A stretch of DNA of 33,932 nt, from NCBI GenBank assembly GCA_022566415.1, contig JADFIY010000005.1, positions 1 to 33,932 on the forward strand, read 5' to 3'. The notes under the pieces were generated by a model. It saw only the letters and a list, made by a program, of their open reading frames with translations. It ran no database searches and had not been told where the DNA came from. This document shows, in pieces, positions 8,164-14,690 of this stretch (the stretch's first letter is position 1; each line of letters opens with the position of its first letter). This DNA is from Acidobacteriota bacterium. GTDB lineage: Bacteria > Actinomycetota > Acidimicrobiia > Spongiisociales > UBA5794. The position numbers and the translations under genes were made by a program.

Positions 8164-8856
8164 ATGGCGACCCCTGCCTTCTCCATCGTGATTCCCGTTC
8201 ACAACGAGGCCGACTACATGCCCGGTGCGCTTGCCGAGCTTTTCGCAGAGCTGTCCACCGTGCCCGCCTCGATCGAAGTGCTCATCGCGGAGAACGGATC
8301 GACGGACGGAAGTGCGGCGGTGGCGCGGGCGCTCATCCCCGATCATCCCGGATTGTCTGTGATCTCCCTGCCCACACCCGACTACGGGGCGGCGATGCGT
8401 GACGGCTTCGAAGCAACCGACGGCGACTGGGCGGTCAACTTCGACATCGATTACTTCTCGGGAGACTTCCTCAACGTGGTGCTCGATCTCGGCGACGGCG
8501 CCGACATCGTGCTCGCGTCAAAACGGGCGCCCGGTGCCGACGACCGCCGCTCCATGTTCCGTCGGTTTGCCACCTGGACGTTCAACAAGCTCCTCCGCTA
8601 CGGACTGGGGTCAGGGGTATCGGACACCCATGGCATGAAGGCGATCCGGCGCCAAGTCATCGCCGACATTGCGCCGCAGTGCAGGTCCACCCAGGATCTG
8701 TTCGACACCGAATTGGTAGTGCGGGCGGAGCGAGCCGGGTACCGGATCGTCGAGGTGCCGGCGATCGTCGAGGAGAAACGGGAGACGAAGTCCAGCCTGG
8801 TGGCCCGGGTACCGCGGACCTTGCGCGGCATGATCGCCATCCGGCGAAGCCTCTGA
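8164..8856 (+). CDS. Family 2 glycosyltransferase, dolichol-/polyprenyl-phosphate mannose synthase-like
   Basis: A 230-residue soluble GT2 with FSIVIPVHNEADY (6-18), IAENGSTDGS (about 40-49) and the metal/nucleotide site NFDIDYFSGDF (about 93-103), the DxD of the family. There is no C-terminal membrane anchor, as in single-domain Dpm1-type enzymes. Likely transfers a sugar from GDP- or UDP-sugar to a polyprenyl phosphate at the inner membrane face. It faces a GtrA gene and a large membrane protein across a palindromic repeat, and ManB would supply mannose-1-P, so polyprenyl-phosphate-mannose is a reasonable product (inference). The start follows a TACCCT box by seven bases. Confidence 0.88.
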   Translation: MATPAFSIVIPVHNEADYMPGALAELFAELSTVPASIEVLIAENGSTDGSAAVARALIPDHPGLSVISLPTPDYGAAMRDGFEATDGDWAVNFDIDYFSGDFLNVVLDLGDGADIVLASKRAPGADDRRSMFRRFATWTFNKLLRYGLGSGVSDTHGMKAIRRQVIADIAPQCRSTQDLFDTELVVRAERAGYRIVEVPAIVEEKRETKSSLVARVPRTLRGMIAIRRSL

Positions 8857-8863
8857 GAGCGTG

Positions 8864-9024
8864 CACCGATTAGACCGGTCGCCTCGACAGAAGCAGAACC
8901 ATTTTTTTCCGCTCTTGGCTACAGGCCGCTCGGGCCACGGCTCCGCAGATGGCCATTTCAACAAAGACGGGATCGCGCCCTATTTGCGAAGCGCCATTTT
9001 GCGTGGCCCGAGCGGGCCGTAGCC
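8864..9024. repeat. Large inverted repeat between convergent genes (8917-8939 and 9002-9024)
   Basis: Two 23-base arms match at 21 positions in inverted orientation, separated by 62 bases that themselves contain the inverted pair GGCCATTT/GCGCCATTTT. The left part, from CACCGAT at 8864 through GCGCCAT near 8997, is a diverged single copy of the element tandemly repeated at 12001-12354 (shared CCTCGACAGAAG, GGCCGCTCGGGCCACGGCTC and TCGCGCCCTA). It lies between the GT2 and GtrA stop codons, so as RNA it could end both transcripts. Size and symmetry recall a miniature inverted-repeat element, but I see no target-site duplication. Confidence 0.75.
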
Positions 9025-9060
9025 CAGAGACGGGAAAGCTTCTGGGGAGAGGACGGTCAG

Positions 9061-9525
9061 CTATCGGTGCTGTCTTTCGGCAGCCGTTTCCTCGGCAAGG
9101 GCCTTCCCGAACACGATGTCGCGGTAGGAGGCGAACTTGGGCAACAGGATGATCGCCGATGCGAACAGGTAGACGCCGTTGGCCGCCAGGTGCGACAGCG
9201 GTCCGAACAGAGTCTCGGCAAGCCACATCATGCCGGCGGTCCCCGCCCAGGCCGCCCCGTTGACGAGATAGAACTGGACCGTCTCTCGCCCGGAGACCTT
9301 GCCACCGCCAAGCTCGAAGGTCCAGATCCGGTTGAGCAGGTAGGACAGGAAGGTGGTGATGGCGAAGGCAACCGAAACCGCCAACACCGACGTCCAGTCG
9401 AAACCGATCAGGAACAGGTTGAACAGCGCAAACGACACCACGGTGTTCACCACTCCGATGACGCCGACCCTGATGAACTGGTTGAAAGACTTCCGATTGA
9501 GAAAACTCTCGAGGTACTGCTTCAC
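9061..9525 (-). CDS. GtrA-like membrane protein
   Basis: A 154-residue protein with four predicted membrane helices (about 18-40, 46-66, 86-108, 113-132) and the GtrA hallmarks FIRVGVIGVVNTVVSFALFN and SYLLNRIWTF. GtrA proteins are thought to flip or accommodate polyprenyl-phosphate-linked sugars and typically accompany a DPMS-like GT2, here at 8164. The ATG overlaps the stop of the upstream PTPS-related membrane protein gene (ATGA), making the two an operon on the minus strand. Confidence 0.92.
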   Translation of the reverse strand: MKQYLESFLNRKSFNQFIRVGVIGVVNTVVSFALFNLFLIGFDWTSVLAVSVAFAITTFLSYLLNRIWTFELGGGKVSGRETVQFYLVNGAAWAGTAGMMWLAETLFGPLSHLAANGVYLFASAIILLPKFASYRDIVFGKALAEETAAERQHR

Positions 9526-11729
9526 GTCGTGGTCCTCTCCCGTTCACGCCGTTCCCGTCGCAGGAGGTAGGCGTACGCCACCAGCCCGACGAGGGCGAAC
9601 ACGGTCACGGCCGTACCGATGTTCTCGGCAGCCGTGTTGCGGAACTCGAGGACCACGTTTTCTTGAGTTGGGACTACCACCATCAGTGACGGTGCGGCCC
9701 GATACGGCCCGTCGGCCCCGTCGGCCTGCCAATTGGGGAAATACGAGACCTTGACCAGGTGAGGCACGCCGACCGCAGTGGTGGTGAACGAGATACGGTG
9801 ATCCTCGAGCACGACGTTGCTCACCACACCGTTGGTCTGGTATGGCGCGTGGATGGCCAGTCGGTCCTCGACGGCGGCCACCGTCGTCCAATCCGCCGGT
9901 CCGGTCTCAACGAGCCAGCGGTCGAGGTTGGCGACGTCGTCATACCACTCGAGGGCCGGTTCAAGGAAATCACCTCCGCCGCCCCACACGGTCGGCTCGA
10001 AGCTGGCAACGTCAACGAGGTCGCTATCAGGGAGGGCGAAGATCGTCCACGGGGGCGCAACGGCCATTTCGTCGAGGCCGGCCACACGAGCTGCGTCCGC
10101 CCCACGCTCGGTGAAGCTCACGTAGTAGGCGACGTCGTAGAGGCCGAGGTGGGTGATCCCACGCTCCATGTCGAAGCCGTTGTATTCCAGGCCACGTACC
10201 GGGTTGGATGGGCGGTCGCTGACCTCCGATGCATTGAGGAAGTGAAACGGCGTTGTCAGGGATGACTCGAAGAACAAGCCCTCCATCGACGGGTGCTCCT
10301 CGCTCCAGTACCCGGTCAGCATCAGCGCCATCGGCGTCCCGTACTTGTTCATTTCGTTGTTTGCTTCCCACATCACCCGGCCCGGCGGGAGACGGTCGAT
10401 CTGCCCCATCAGGGCCTGGTATTCGGGATAGGTGGCCTTTCCTTCGTACCCCTCGAAATTCCACTTGACCCATCCGGGCACGTCGTGGATGTTGGCGATC
10501 GTTGCCGTCAGCAGGACCAGCCCTGCGAGCACAGTCCCTCCGATGAGAACGGGTCTTCGAAGCGCCGATCGTCTGGCGACTTCCGTGGCCCCGAGGCCGA
10601 GGGCGATGCCGGCAAATAGGAACATCCCGAAGTACCAGTACGGCAACAGCCTTGCGTTGTACAGGACGGTCACACCGAGCCTGGGGAGGATGAAGTAGCC
10701 GGCAAGCGGGAGCAGCGTCAGCCACACCAGAGCTGCGACATCGTCGCGGCGCAACATGGCCCAGATCATCCCGACACCGCCGAGCACCGCGATCGGGATG
10801 AACTCGCCGGGCAGGGGGGTCCCGGGACTGGCGTCGCCGAGGATGTTGGTCACCGGGGCCCATCCCATATCGGTGGTCATGCCGCCCCATACCCTCAGTC
10901 CGAGCGGCAGGGCCCAGAAGGCGGCGATGGCGAACCCGAGAATCCATGACGGGGCGACCGTGCGGGGACCGTTCTTCTTGAACAGGAGGGGCACGGTCGC
11001 CAATACGACGATGATCGTCGGCACGATATGGGCGAGCGCGGTCAGCGCGAGCAGGATGCCGGCGAGGGGGGTCCAACCACGAGCCTGCCTGACATCGCGC
11101 ACGACGACACCGAGATAGAGGATGGACAAGGCGAACGACCAGGAGAAGGAGAACTCACCAGCGAGGGTCGACTTGATGTTCCCCCCGAAGATGGAGTAGC
11201 TCTCCATGAACAGGAACATTCCCCCGGCGATCGCTGCCACCCCGCCGATCGGCCGCGAGTAGCCGAGCATCCTCACCAACAGGTAGGTGACGAAGGGCAA
11301 GGCCACAAGACCGGCGATAGTGACCAGCTTGAACGCCACCCCGTACGGGAGCACAACGTCGAGGAGGACGATGGTCAGCGCAGGGAGCGGGAAATAGAAG
11401 TAGAGGACCGGGAACCCCGCGTACCAGGCGTTGGACCAGCCCAGGATCCGGCCGGAGGGAAGCAGGCTGTCGGCAAGGACCTGCGGAAGGAGCACGTGTG
11501 CCCCCATGTCGCCGCCCGTCGGGGTATTGGCGACGAGCAACTGGGGGAACCGGATGAGGGAACCGGTACCGATCGTCCCAAGCGTCCCCGACATGATGAG
11601 CACGACGAGGAGGGTCGGAACGGCAACCAGTGCAACGATCAGCCACGTCGGCACAGGTTGGTGCGGGGTGAGGGTGCGGCGGGGCGGGGCGGACTCCGGA
11701 ACGGTTATCCGCGCAGTGGTCGTCACCAC
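9522..11729 (-). CDS. Large integral membrane protein with 6-pyruvoyl-tetrahydropterin-synthase-related (GT-C-like) domain
   Basis: About 735 residues. After a Thr/Pro-rich cytoplasmic start come a dozen or so hydrophobic helices. The first long loop has TGGDMGAHVLLPQVLAD, then GRILGWSNAWYAGFPVLYFYFPLPAL, the signature of the PTPS-related membrane family; the Asp-rich first loop is GT-C-like. The C-terminal 250 residues form a non-membrane domain followed by a final helix and an Arg-rich tail. No pterin enzyme activity is implied. With GtrA and the DPMS-like enzyme nearby, a polyprenyl-phosphate-sugar-using glycosyltransferase is plausible (inference). Starts as GTG GTG; the second, at 11726, lies seven bases after a TAGCCT box. 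Confidence 0.82.
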   Translation of the reverse strand: MVTTTARITVPESAPPRRTLTPHQPVPTWLIVALVAVPTLLVVLIMSGTLGTIGTGSLIRFPQLLVANTPTGGDMGAHVLLPQVLADSLLPSGRILGWSNAWYAGFPVLYFYFPLPALTIVLLDVVLPYGVAFKLVTIAGLVALPFVTYLLVRMLGYSRPIGGVAAIAGGMFLFMESYSIFGGNIKSTLAGEFSFSWSFALSILYLGVVVRDVRQARGWTPLAGILLALTALAHIVPTIIVVLATVPLLFKKNGPRTVAPSWILGFAIAAFWALPLGLRVWGGMTTDMGWAPVTNILGDASPGTPLPGEFIPIAVLGGVGMIWAMLRRDDVAALVWLTLLPLAGYFILPRLGVTVLYNARLLPYWYFGMFLFAGIALGLGATEVARRSALRRPVLIGGTVLAGLVLLTATIANIHDVPGWVKWNFEGYEGKATYPEYQALMGQIDRLPPGRVMWEANNEMNKYGTPMALMLTGYWSEEHPSMEGLFFESSLTTPFHFLNASEVSDRPSNPVRGLEYNGFDMERGITHLGLYDVAYYVSFTERGADAARVAGLDEMAVAPPWTIFALPDSDLVDVASFEPTVWGGGGDFLEPALEWYDDVANLDRWLVETGPADWTTVAAVEDRLAIHAPYQTNGVVSNVVLEDHRISFTTTAVGVPHLVKVSYFPNWQADGADGPYRAAPSLMVVVPTQENVVLEFRNTAAENIGTAVTVFALVGLVAYAYLLRRERRERERTTT

Positions 11730-11733
11730 GGGC

Positions 11734-11739
11734 AGGCTA
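11734..11739 (-). promoter_or_regulatory. Candidate -10 box for the PTPS-related gene
   Basis: TAGCCT on the minus strand, seven bases before the GTG at 11726 and four before the GTG at 11729. No Shine-Dalgarno is visible, so the second GTG may be the leaderless start. Confidence 0.35.
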
Positions 11740-11766
11740 GTGAGACAAGCCCCTTAGGGCGCGTGG

Positions 11767-11967
11767 TTAGACGTGTCTGCGGTTCAGGTCGACGAGGGCA
11801 TCGAGCTCGAGATGGTCTCCGTCCCGATCCCACCACTTCGACTCGCAACGGTGGCACGAGCAAAAGATGACCTCAGATCCGTCGGGGAGCGTGAGCTCGA
11901 TCTGGATGACGGACTCGTTGCCGCATTCCTCGCAGCGCAATCCGGAGGTGGGTTCTTGCCTTCCCAT
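11767..11967 (-). CDS. Small zinc-ribbon protein of unknown function
   Basis: A 66-residue protein, MGRQEPTSGLRCEECGNE followed by a beta-rich stretch IQIELTLPDGSEVIFCSCHRCESKWW and an acidic tail ending LNRRHV. The CxxC...CxCxxC spacing (Cys12, Cys15, then Cys35, Cys37, Cys40) and the preceding strands make a four-Cys zinc ribbon with an extra cysteine. I recognise no named family; single zinc ribbons of this size are often nucleic-acid or protein adaptors. The ATG at 11967 is chosen over an upstream in-frame start because the longer version translates the 104-bp repeat. It lies eight bases after TACTGT, without a Shine-Dalgarno. Confidence 0.68.
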   Translation of the reverse strand: MGRQEPTSGLRCEECGNESVIQIELTLPDGSEVIFCSCHRCESKWWDRDGDHLELDALVDLNRRHV

Positions 11968-11975
11968 GGCAGGAA

Positions 11976-11981
11976 ACAGTA
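11976..11981 (-). promoter_or_regulatory. Candidate -10 box for the zinc-ribbon gene
   Basis: TACTGT on the minus strand, eight bases before the ATG at 11967. The region farther upstream is the tandem repeat array, so any -35 would lie at its edge. Confidence 0.35.
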
Positions 11982-12000
11982 GCGCGTTAGGCGCGAAAAG

Positions 12001-12354
12001 CACCGATGGGTGACCGGTGGCCTCGACAGAAGTGGAGCGAACCCCTTTCCCGCTCCTGCCGCTTCGCGGCGGGCCGCTCGGGCCACGGCTCCGCCAAATC
12101 GCCTTCGCTGACAAAACACCAGGTCGCGCCCTACATGCGGAGCGCCATCTCTCCCGCTCACGCCGCTCCGCGGCGGGCCGCTCGGGCCACGGCTCCGCCC
12201 AATCGCCTTCGCTGACAAAACACCAGGTCGCGCCCTACATGCGGAGCGCCATCTCTCCCGCTCACGCCGCTCCGCGGCGGGCCGCTCGGGCCCCGGCTCC
12301 GCCAAATCGCCTTCGCTCACAAAAGACCAGGTCGCGCCCTACATGCGGAGCCTC
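12001..12354. repeat. Tandem repeat of a 104-bp unit, three copies
   Basis: The landmark GGGCCGCTCGGGCC starts at 12071, 12175 and 12279, giving an exact 104-base period. Each unit holds CGCCGCTCCGCGGCGGGCC-type palindromes, the segment CGCCTTCGCTGACAAAACAC, and TCGCGCCCTACATGCGGAGC. Copies 2 and 3 differ at only a few positions, copy 1 at a few more; the third is cut short at GCGGAGCCTCTAG, which supplies the end of the DUF6788-like gene. The first copy carries an extra head (CACCGAT to about 12047) that is also present at 8864. This fills the 386-base gap between the two small genes; I see no gene or transposase in it. Confidence 0.88.
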
Positions 12355-12641
12355 TAGACGCGAAAAGCTGCCTCAGGCAGATCCTCGAGCTTCCCGAGGT
12401 AGCGAGATCGTCTTCGACCGTCCTCGGACCAGTACGCGTACCAGTACGGCCCGTGCGGACAGCGGGTGCAGCTGTCCTTGCCACAACGGACCTTTTGCTG
12501 ACGAAGCTTCACCTTGGGGCCGGAGCCAGACAACGTCATGCCGCGGCTCTCGAGGCGAGCCTTGGTCAGGATGTAGAGCCGACGGAGCTGATGCTCGTCC
12601 ATCTCGCGTACCGCTTCGAGCACGTCGCGGTCGATCGGCAT
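12354..12641 (-). CDS. Small DUF6788-like Cys-rich protein
   Basis: A 95-residue protein. The first half is a charged helical region (DRDVLEAVREMDEHQLRRLYILTKARLESRG); the second half is KVRCGKDSCTRCPHGPYWYAYW followed by SRYLGKLEDLPEAAF. The CGKxxCxxC-HGPYWYxYW-RSRYLGK pattern matches small proteins annotated DUF6788, often found near mobile DNA; the function is unknown. The cysteines (four closely spaced) probably bind zinc, and the aromatic strand may contact nucleic acid (inference). The ATG at 12641 has GGAGGGAG just upstream (12646-12653), one of the strongest ribosome-binding sites in the window. Its stop codon lies at the edge of the 104-bp repeat array. Confidence 0.72.
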   Translation of the reverse strand: MPIDRDVLEAVREMDEHQLRRLYILTKARLESRGMTLSGSGPKVKLRQQKVRCGKDSCTRCPHGPYWYAYWSEDGRRRSRYLGKLEDLPEAAFRV

Positions 12642-12738
12642 CGGTCTCCCTCCAGCGGGCTGGACGCTGGAACTTAGGAACCGGGCGAGACGAGTCCAAG
12701 GATCAATGGCCAGGATCGCGTGCTGAGAGTCGCGACTC

Positions 12739-12793
12739 TTCGCCTCTCCCACGAAGTGGCGCAAGCGAAGCTTGCTCGCGGAGGGGGCTCTGG
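12739..12793. repeat. Dispersed GC-rich palindromic element, copy 2
   Basis: Starts TTCGCCTCTCCC and ends CGGAGGGGGCTCTGG like the copy at 7912-7986. The core contains the hairpin GCAAGCGAAGCTTGC, and the left edge overlaps a perfect 14-base palindrome, AGAGTCGCGACTCT (12726-12739). It lies in the 211-base gap between the thioredoxin-like gene and the DUF6788-like gene; the rest of the gap holds only the Shine-Dalgarno of the latter. Confidence 0.55.
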
Positions 12794-12852
12794 AGGCCAG
12801 CCGAAGAAGATGAGCTCACCTGACCCACTCTCCCAGAGCCCTCAACGAACAA

Positions 12853-13236
12853 CTACTCCAGCAACCCCGCGCGCCTGACAGCGCGGCGTAGTGCGCCGCG
12901 TCGCGGCACACCAGCGGCGAGCAACTCGGTGTGTCCTACAGCGTCGACGACGGTGACGAGCGGCACCGCCTCGACGCCGACGCTCTCGAAGACACCGGGC
13001 TCGAGCTCCCAGGTGATCTCACGGACCTCGACACCGAAAGATCCGACCACAGCAAGGGCCTCCTTGCAGTTGGTGCAATCGGTGGACGTGAACAGCACGA
13101 CACCGGGACGGGGGCCAATGTCACCGAGGTCGATCGACGGGTGTGACGGGCGCCGCAACCGACCGGCAAGGCGCATCACAACGATCACGATGACTGCGGC
13201 AACAAGAACGATCACAACGCGTGTTGCGATCGTCAT
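12853..13236 (-). CDS. Membrane-anchored thioredoxin-like protein
   Basis: A 127-residue protein with an N-terminal hydrophobic helix (about 5-22, VVIVLVAAVIVIVVM) and a thioredoxin-fold domain. The active-site loop is FTSTDCTNC (Cys54, Cys57), and the cis-proline is in EAVPLV (Pro92), the spacing expected of the fold. The Arg-rich residues after the helix (RLAGRLRRP) suggest that the domain faces the cytoplasm by the positive-inside rule, which is odd for a thiol oxidoreductase of envelope proteins; orientation is uncertain. The ATG overlaps the DUF5719 stop (ATGA), so it is translated with that gene. Confidence 0.82.
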   Translation of the reverse strand: MTIATRVVIVLVAAVIVIVVMRLAGRLRRPSHPSIDLGDIGPRPGVVLFTSTDCTNCKEALAVVGSFGVEVREITWELEPGVFESVGVEAVPLVTVVDAVGHTELLAAGVPRRGALRRAVRRAGLLE

Positions 13237-14690
13237 TCGACCGGAATCCCGCCGATGAAGGCGACGCCGCGGCTCCCGGCGATAGACAGCCCGGTGCTGA
13301 TCGGCACCGTCGCGTCGACGATCAGGCCGGTCAACCCGGTCTCTGAGACCTCGGCGAACGGAACCTCGACGATCGATCCGGGGGGGACGATGATCTTGTC
13401 GGGGCCGGTTGCGATGGCTCCGAGCGGGATGAGGGTGACCGTCGCCTGGTCGCCGGAGGGGTTCATGAGCCAGATCGAGGTGTCGGCGGCGGGCACCACC
13501 CCGATCCCAGTGAGAAGCCATCGGGTCGCCGGGTCGGTGTTGCCGGTGGTGGATGCCAACCCGATGTAGGTATCGGGGACCCCATCGTCGCCACTCTCGG
13601 TGACATCTCCGTCGTCTCCCCCTGGCGCGACGTCTGCCGTCAGGTCTTCGTCTGGGCGATCGCCGAGCTCGCTGCGCGGGAAGGTGCCTGGAGGACCAGC
13701 CTGGATGACCGCACCGATGGGCCTGTTGGAGCGGACCCTGACACCGAACGGCGGAGTAGCGAAGTCGGAGAGGTGGAGACGGACCGGCTGCTGTGGCGAC
13801 ACGAGCAGGCTGGTCACTTCGAGCATCGCGCCGTCGGTGGTGAACACGTCGATGGTGATGTTGGCCGGGAGGTTGCCTGTGTTCGAAAGCACCAGCGTCG
13901 GTTCGAGTCCGGGAACGCTCGTCACCGGGAAGTCCCATGTAGCCGACTGGCTGATGCCAATCCAGGAGGCTTCGTCGGTTTCGTTATTCAGCACAAGAGC
14001 GGGGATCACCAGACCGGTGTCGGCCTTGACGGTGAGCGTCACGTTGTCGAGGAACGGGATCACCCGGGACAGGTCCTCGGTGATCCACGACCGGCCGGGC
14101 ACGTCGAGGCCCTCGAAGCCAGCCAGTGGTGAGCTGCCGAACTCGCTCACCGCCTGGACCGTCACCTTGGCCGCCTCAGGGAACGGATTGAACAGCCGCA
14201 GCTCGAGGGTGAATCCTTCTGCGGTGATGCCCCCGACGAGATGCCACACCTTTGGCACGGACACCACGCACCGGTCCCCGGTCAGCAGCTCATCGGTCCA
14301 CATGGTGTTGGACACCGCCGCCGGACCGTCGTCGAACTCGACTATCCCCGGCGTCGGACCGCGCCTGGCGAGCTCTGCGGTATCGACGCTCCTGGCGTCG
14401 GGTCCCCGCAGCACAAAGGCCAGTGTGTCGGGCTCCAGCGTCGGGTTGGAGTTGGGCAAGGTTATCGAGGCCTCGACATCGACGGCGGCGCCGATGTCGT
14501 AGGTCGAGTCGCGGACGGCTCCCGACTCGACCCAGGGGCAATACCAGACACTCTGGTCGCCGATGGCGCCCCCAGGGTCGATCGGTACCGAGAACCCAAG
14601 GCCTGGCTCGTTTGGCGCCGACGGCTCCACCTGGATCCACGCCAGGGCACCGAGCGTGACTGCAGCAATGATGGCCAGGATCCTCCTCAT
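13233..14690 (-). CDS. DUF5719 family secreted/envelope protein
   Basis: A 485-residue protein with an N-terminal signal or anchor (RRILAIIAAVTLGALAWI) and the DUF5719 mark SVWYCPWVESG near residue 50. The rest is a series of beta-rich segments (FNPFPEAAKVTVQAVSE, LVLSNTGNLPANITIDVF, WLMNPSGDQATVTLIPLG) that look like repeated Ig-like or lobed beta domains, ending with SRGVAFIGGIPVE. Function is unknown; the family sits next to large GT2 membrane proteins in many actinobacteria, and the upstream gene here overlaps by four bases (ATGA). Extracytoplasmic location is inferred from the signal sequence. Confidence 0.85.
   Translation of the reverse strand: MRRILAIIAAVTLGALAWIQVEPSAPNEPGLGFSVPIDPGGAIGDQSVWYCPWVESGAVRDSTYDIGAAVDVEASITLPNSNPTLEPDTLAFVLRGPDARSVDTAELARRGPTPGIVEFDDGPAAVSNTMWTDELLTGDRCVVSVPKVWHLVGGITAEGFTLELRLFNPFPEAAKVTVQAVSEFGSSPLAGFEGLDVPGRSWITEDLSRVIPFLDNVTLTVKADTGLVIPALVLNNETDEASWIGISQSATWDFPVTSVPGLEPTLVLSNTGNLPANITIDVFTTDGAMLEVTSLLVSPQQPVRLHLSDFATPPFGVRVRSNRPIGAVIQAGPPGTFPRSELGDRPDEDLTADVAPGGDDGDVTESGDDGVPDTYIGLASTTGNTDPATRWLLTGIGVVPAADTSIWLMNPSGDQATVTLIPLGAIATGPDKIIVPPGSIVEVPFAEVSETGLTGLIVDATVPISTGLSIAGSRGVAFIGGIPVE

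Noticed and set aside
11784-12320. Minus-strand frame of 178 codons running through the 104-bp repeats
   Set aside because: Not a repeat protein: 104 is not a multiple of three, so each unit is read in another frame; only GC bias keeps it open.
12001-12354. CRISPR array
   Set aside because: Units are contiguous, about 104 bases, with no unique spacers and no cas genes nearby.
12354-12641. Transposase remnant
   Set aside because: The DUF6788-like protein has no DDE or other nuclease motif and an intact start with strong Shine-Dalgarno; no terminal repeats or target duplication found.
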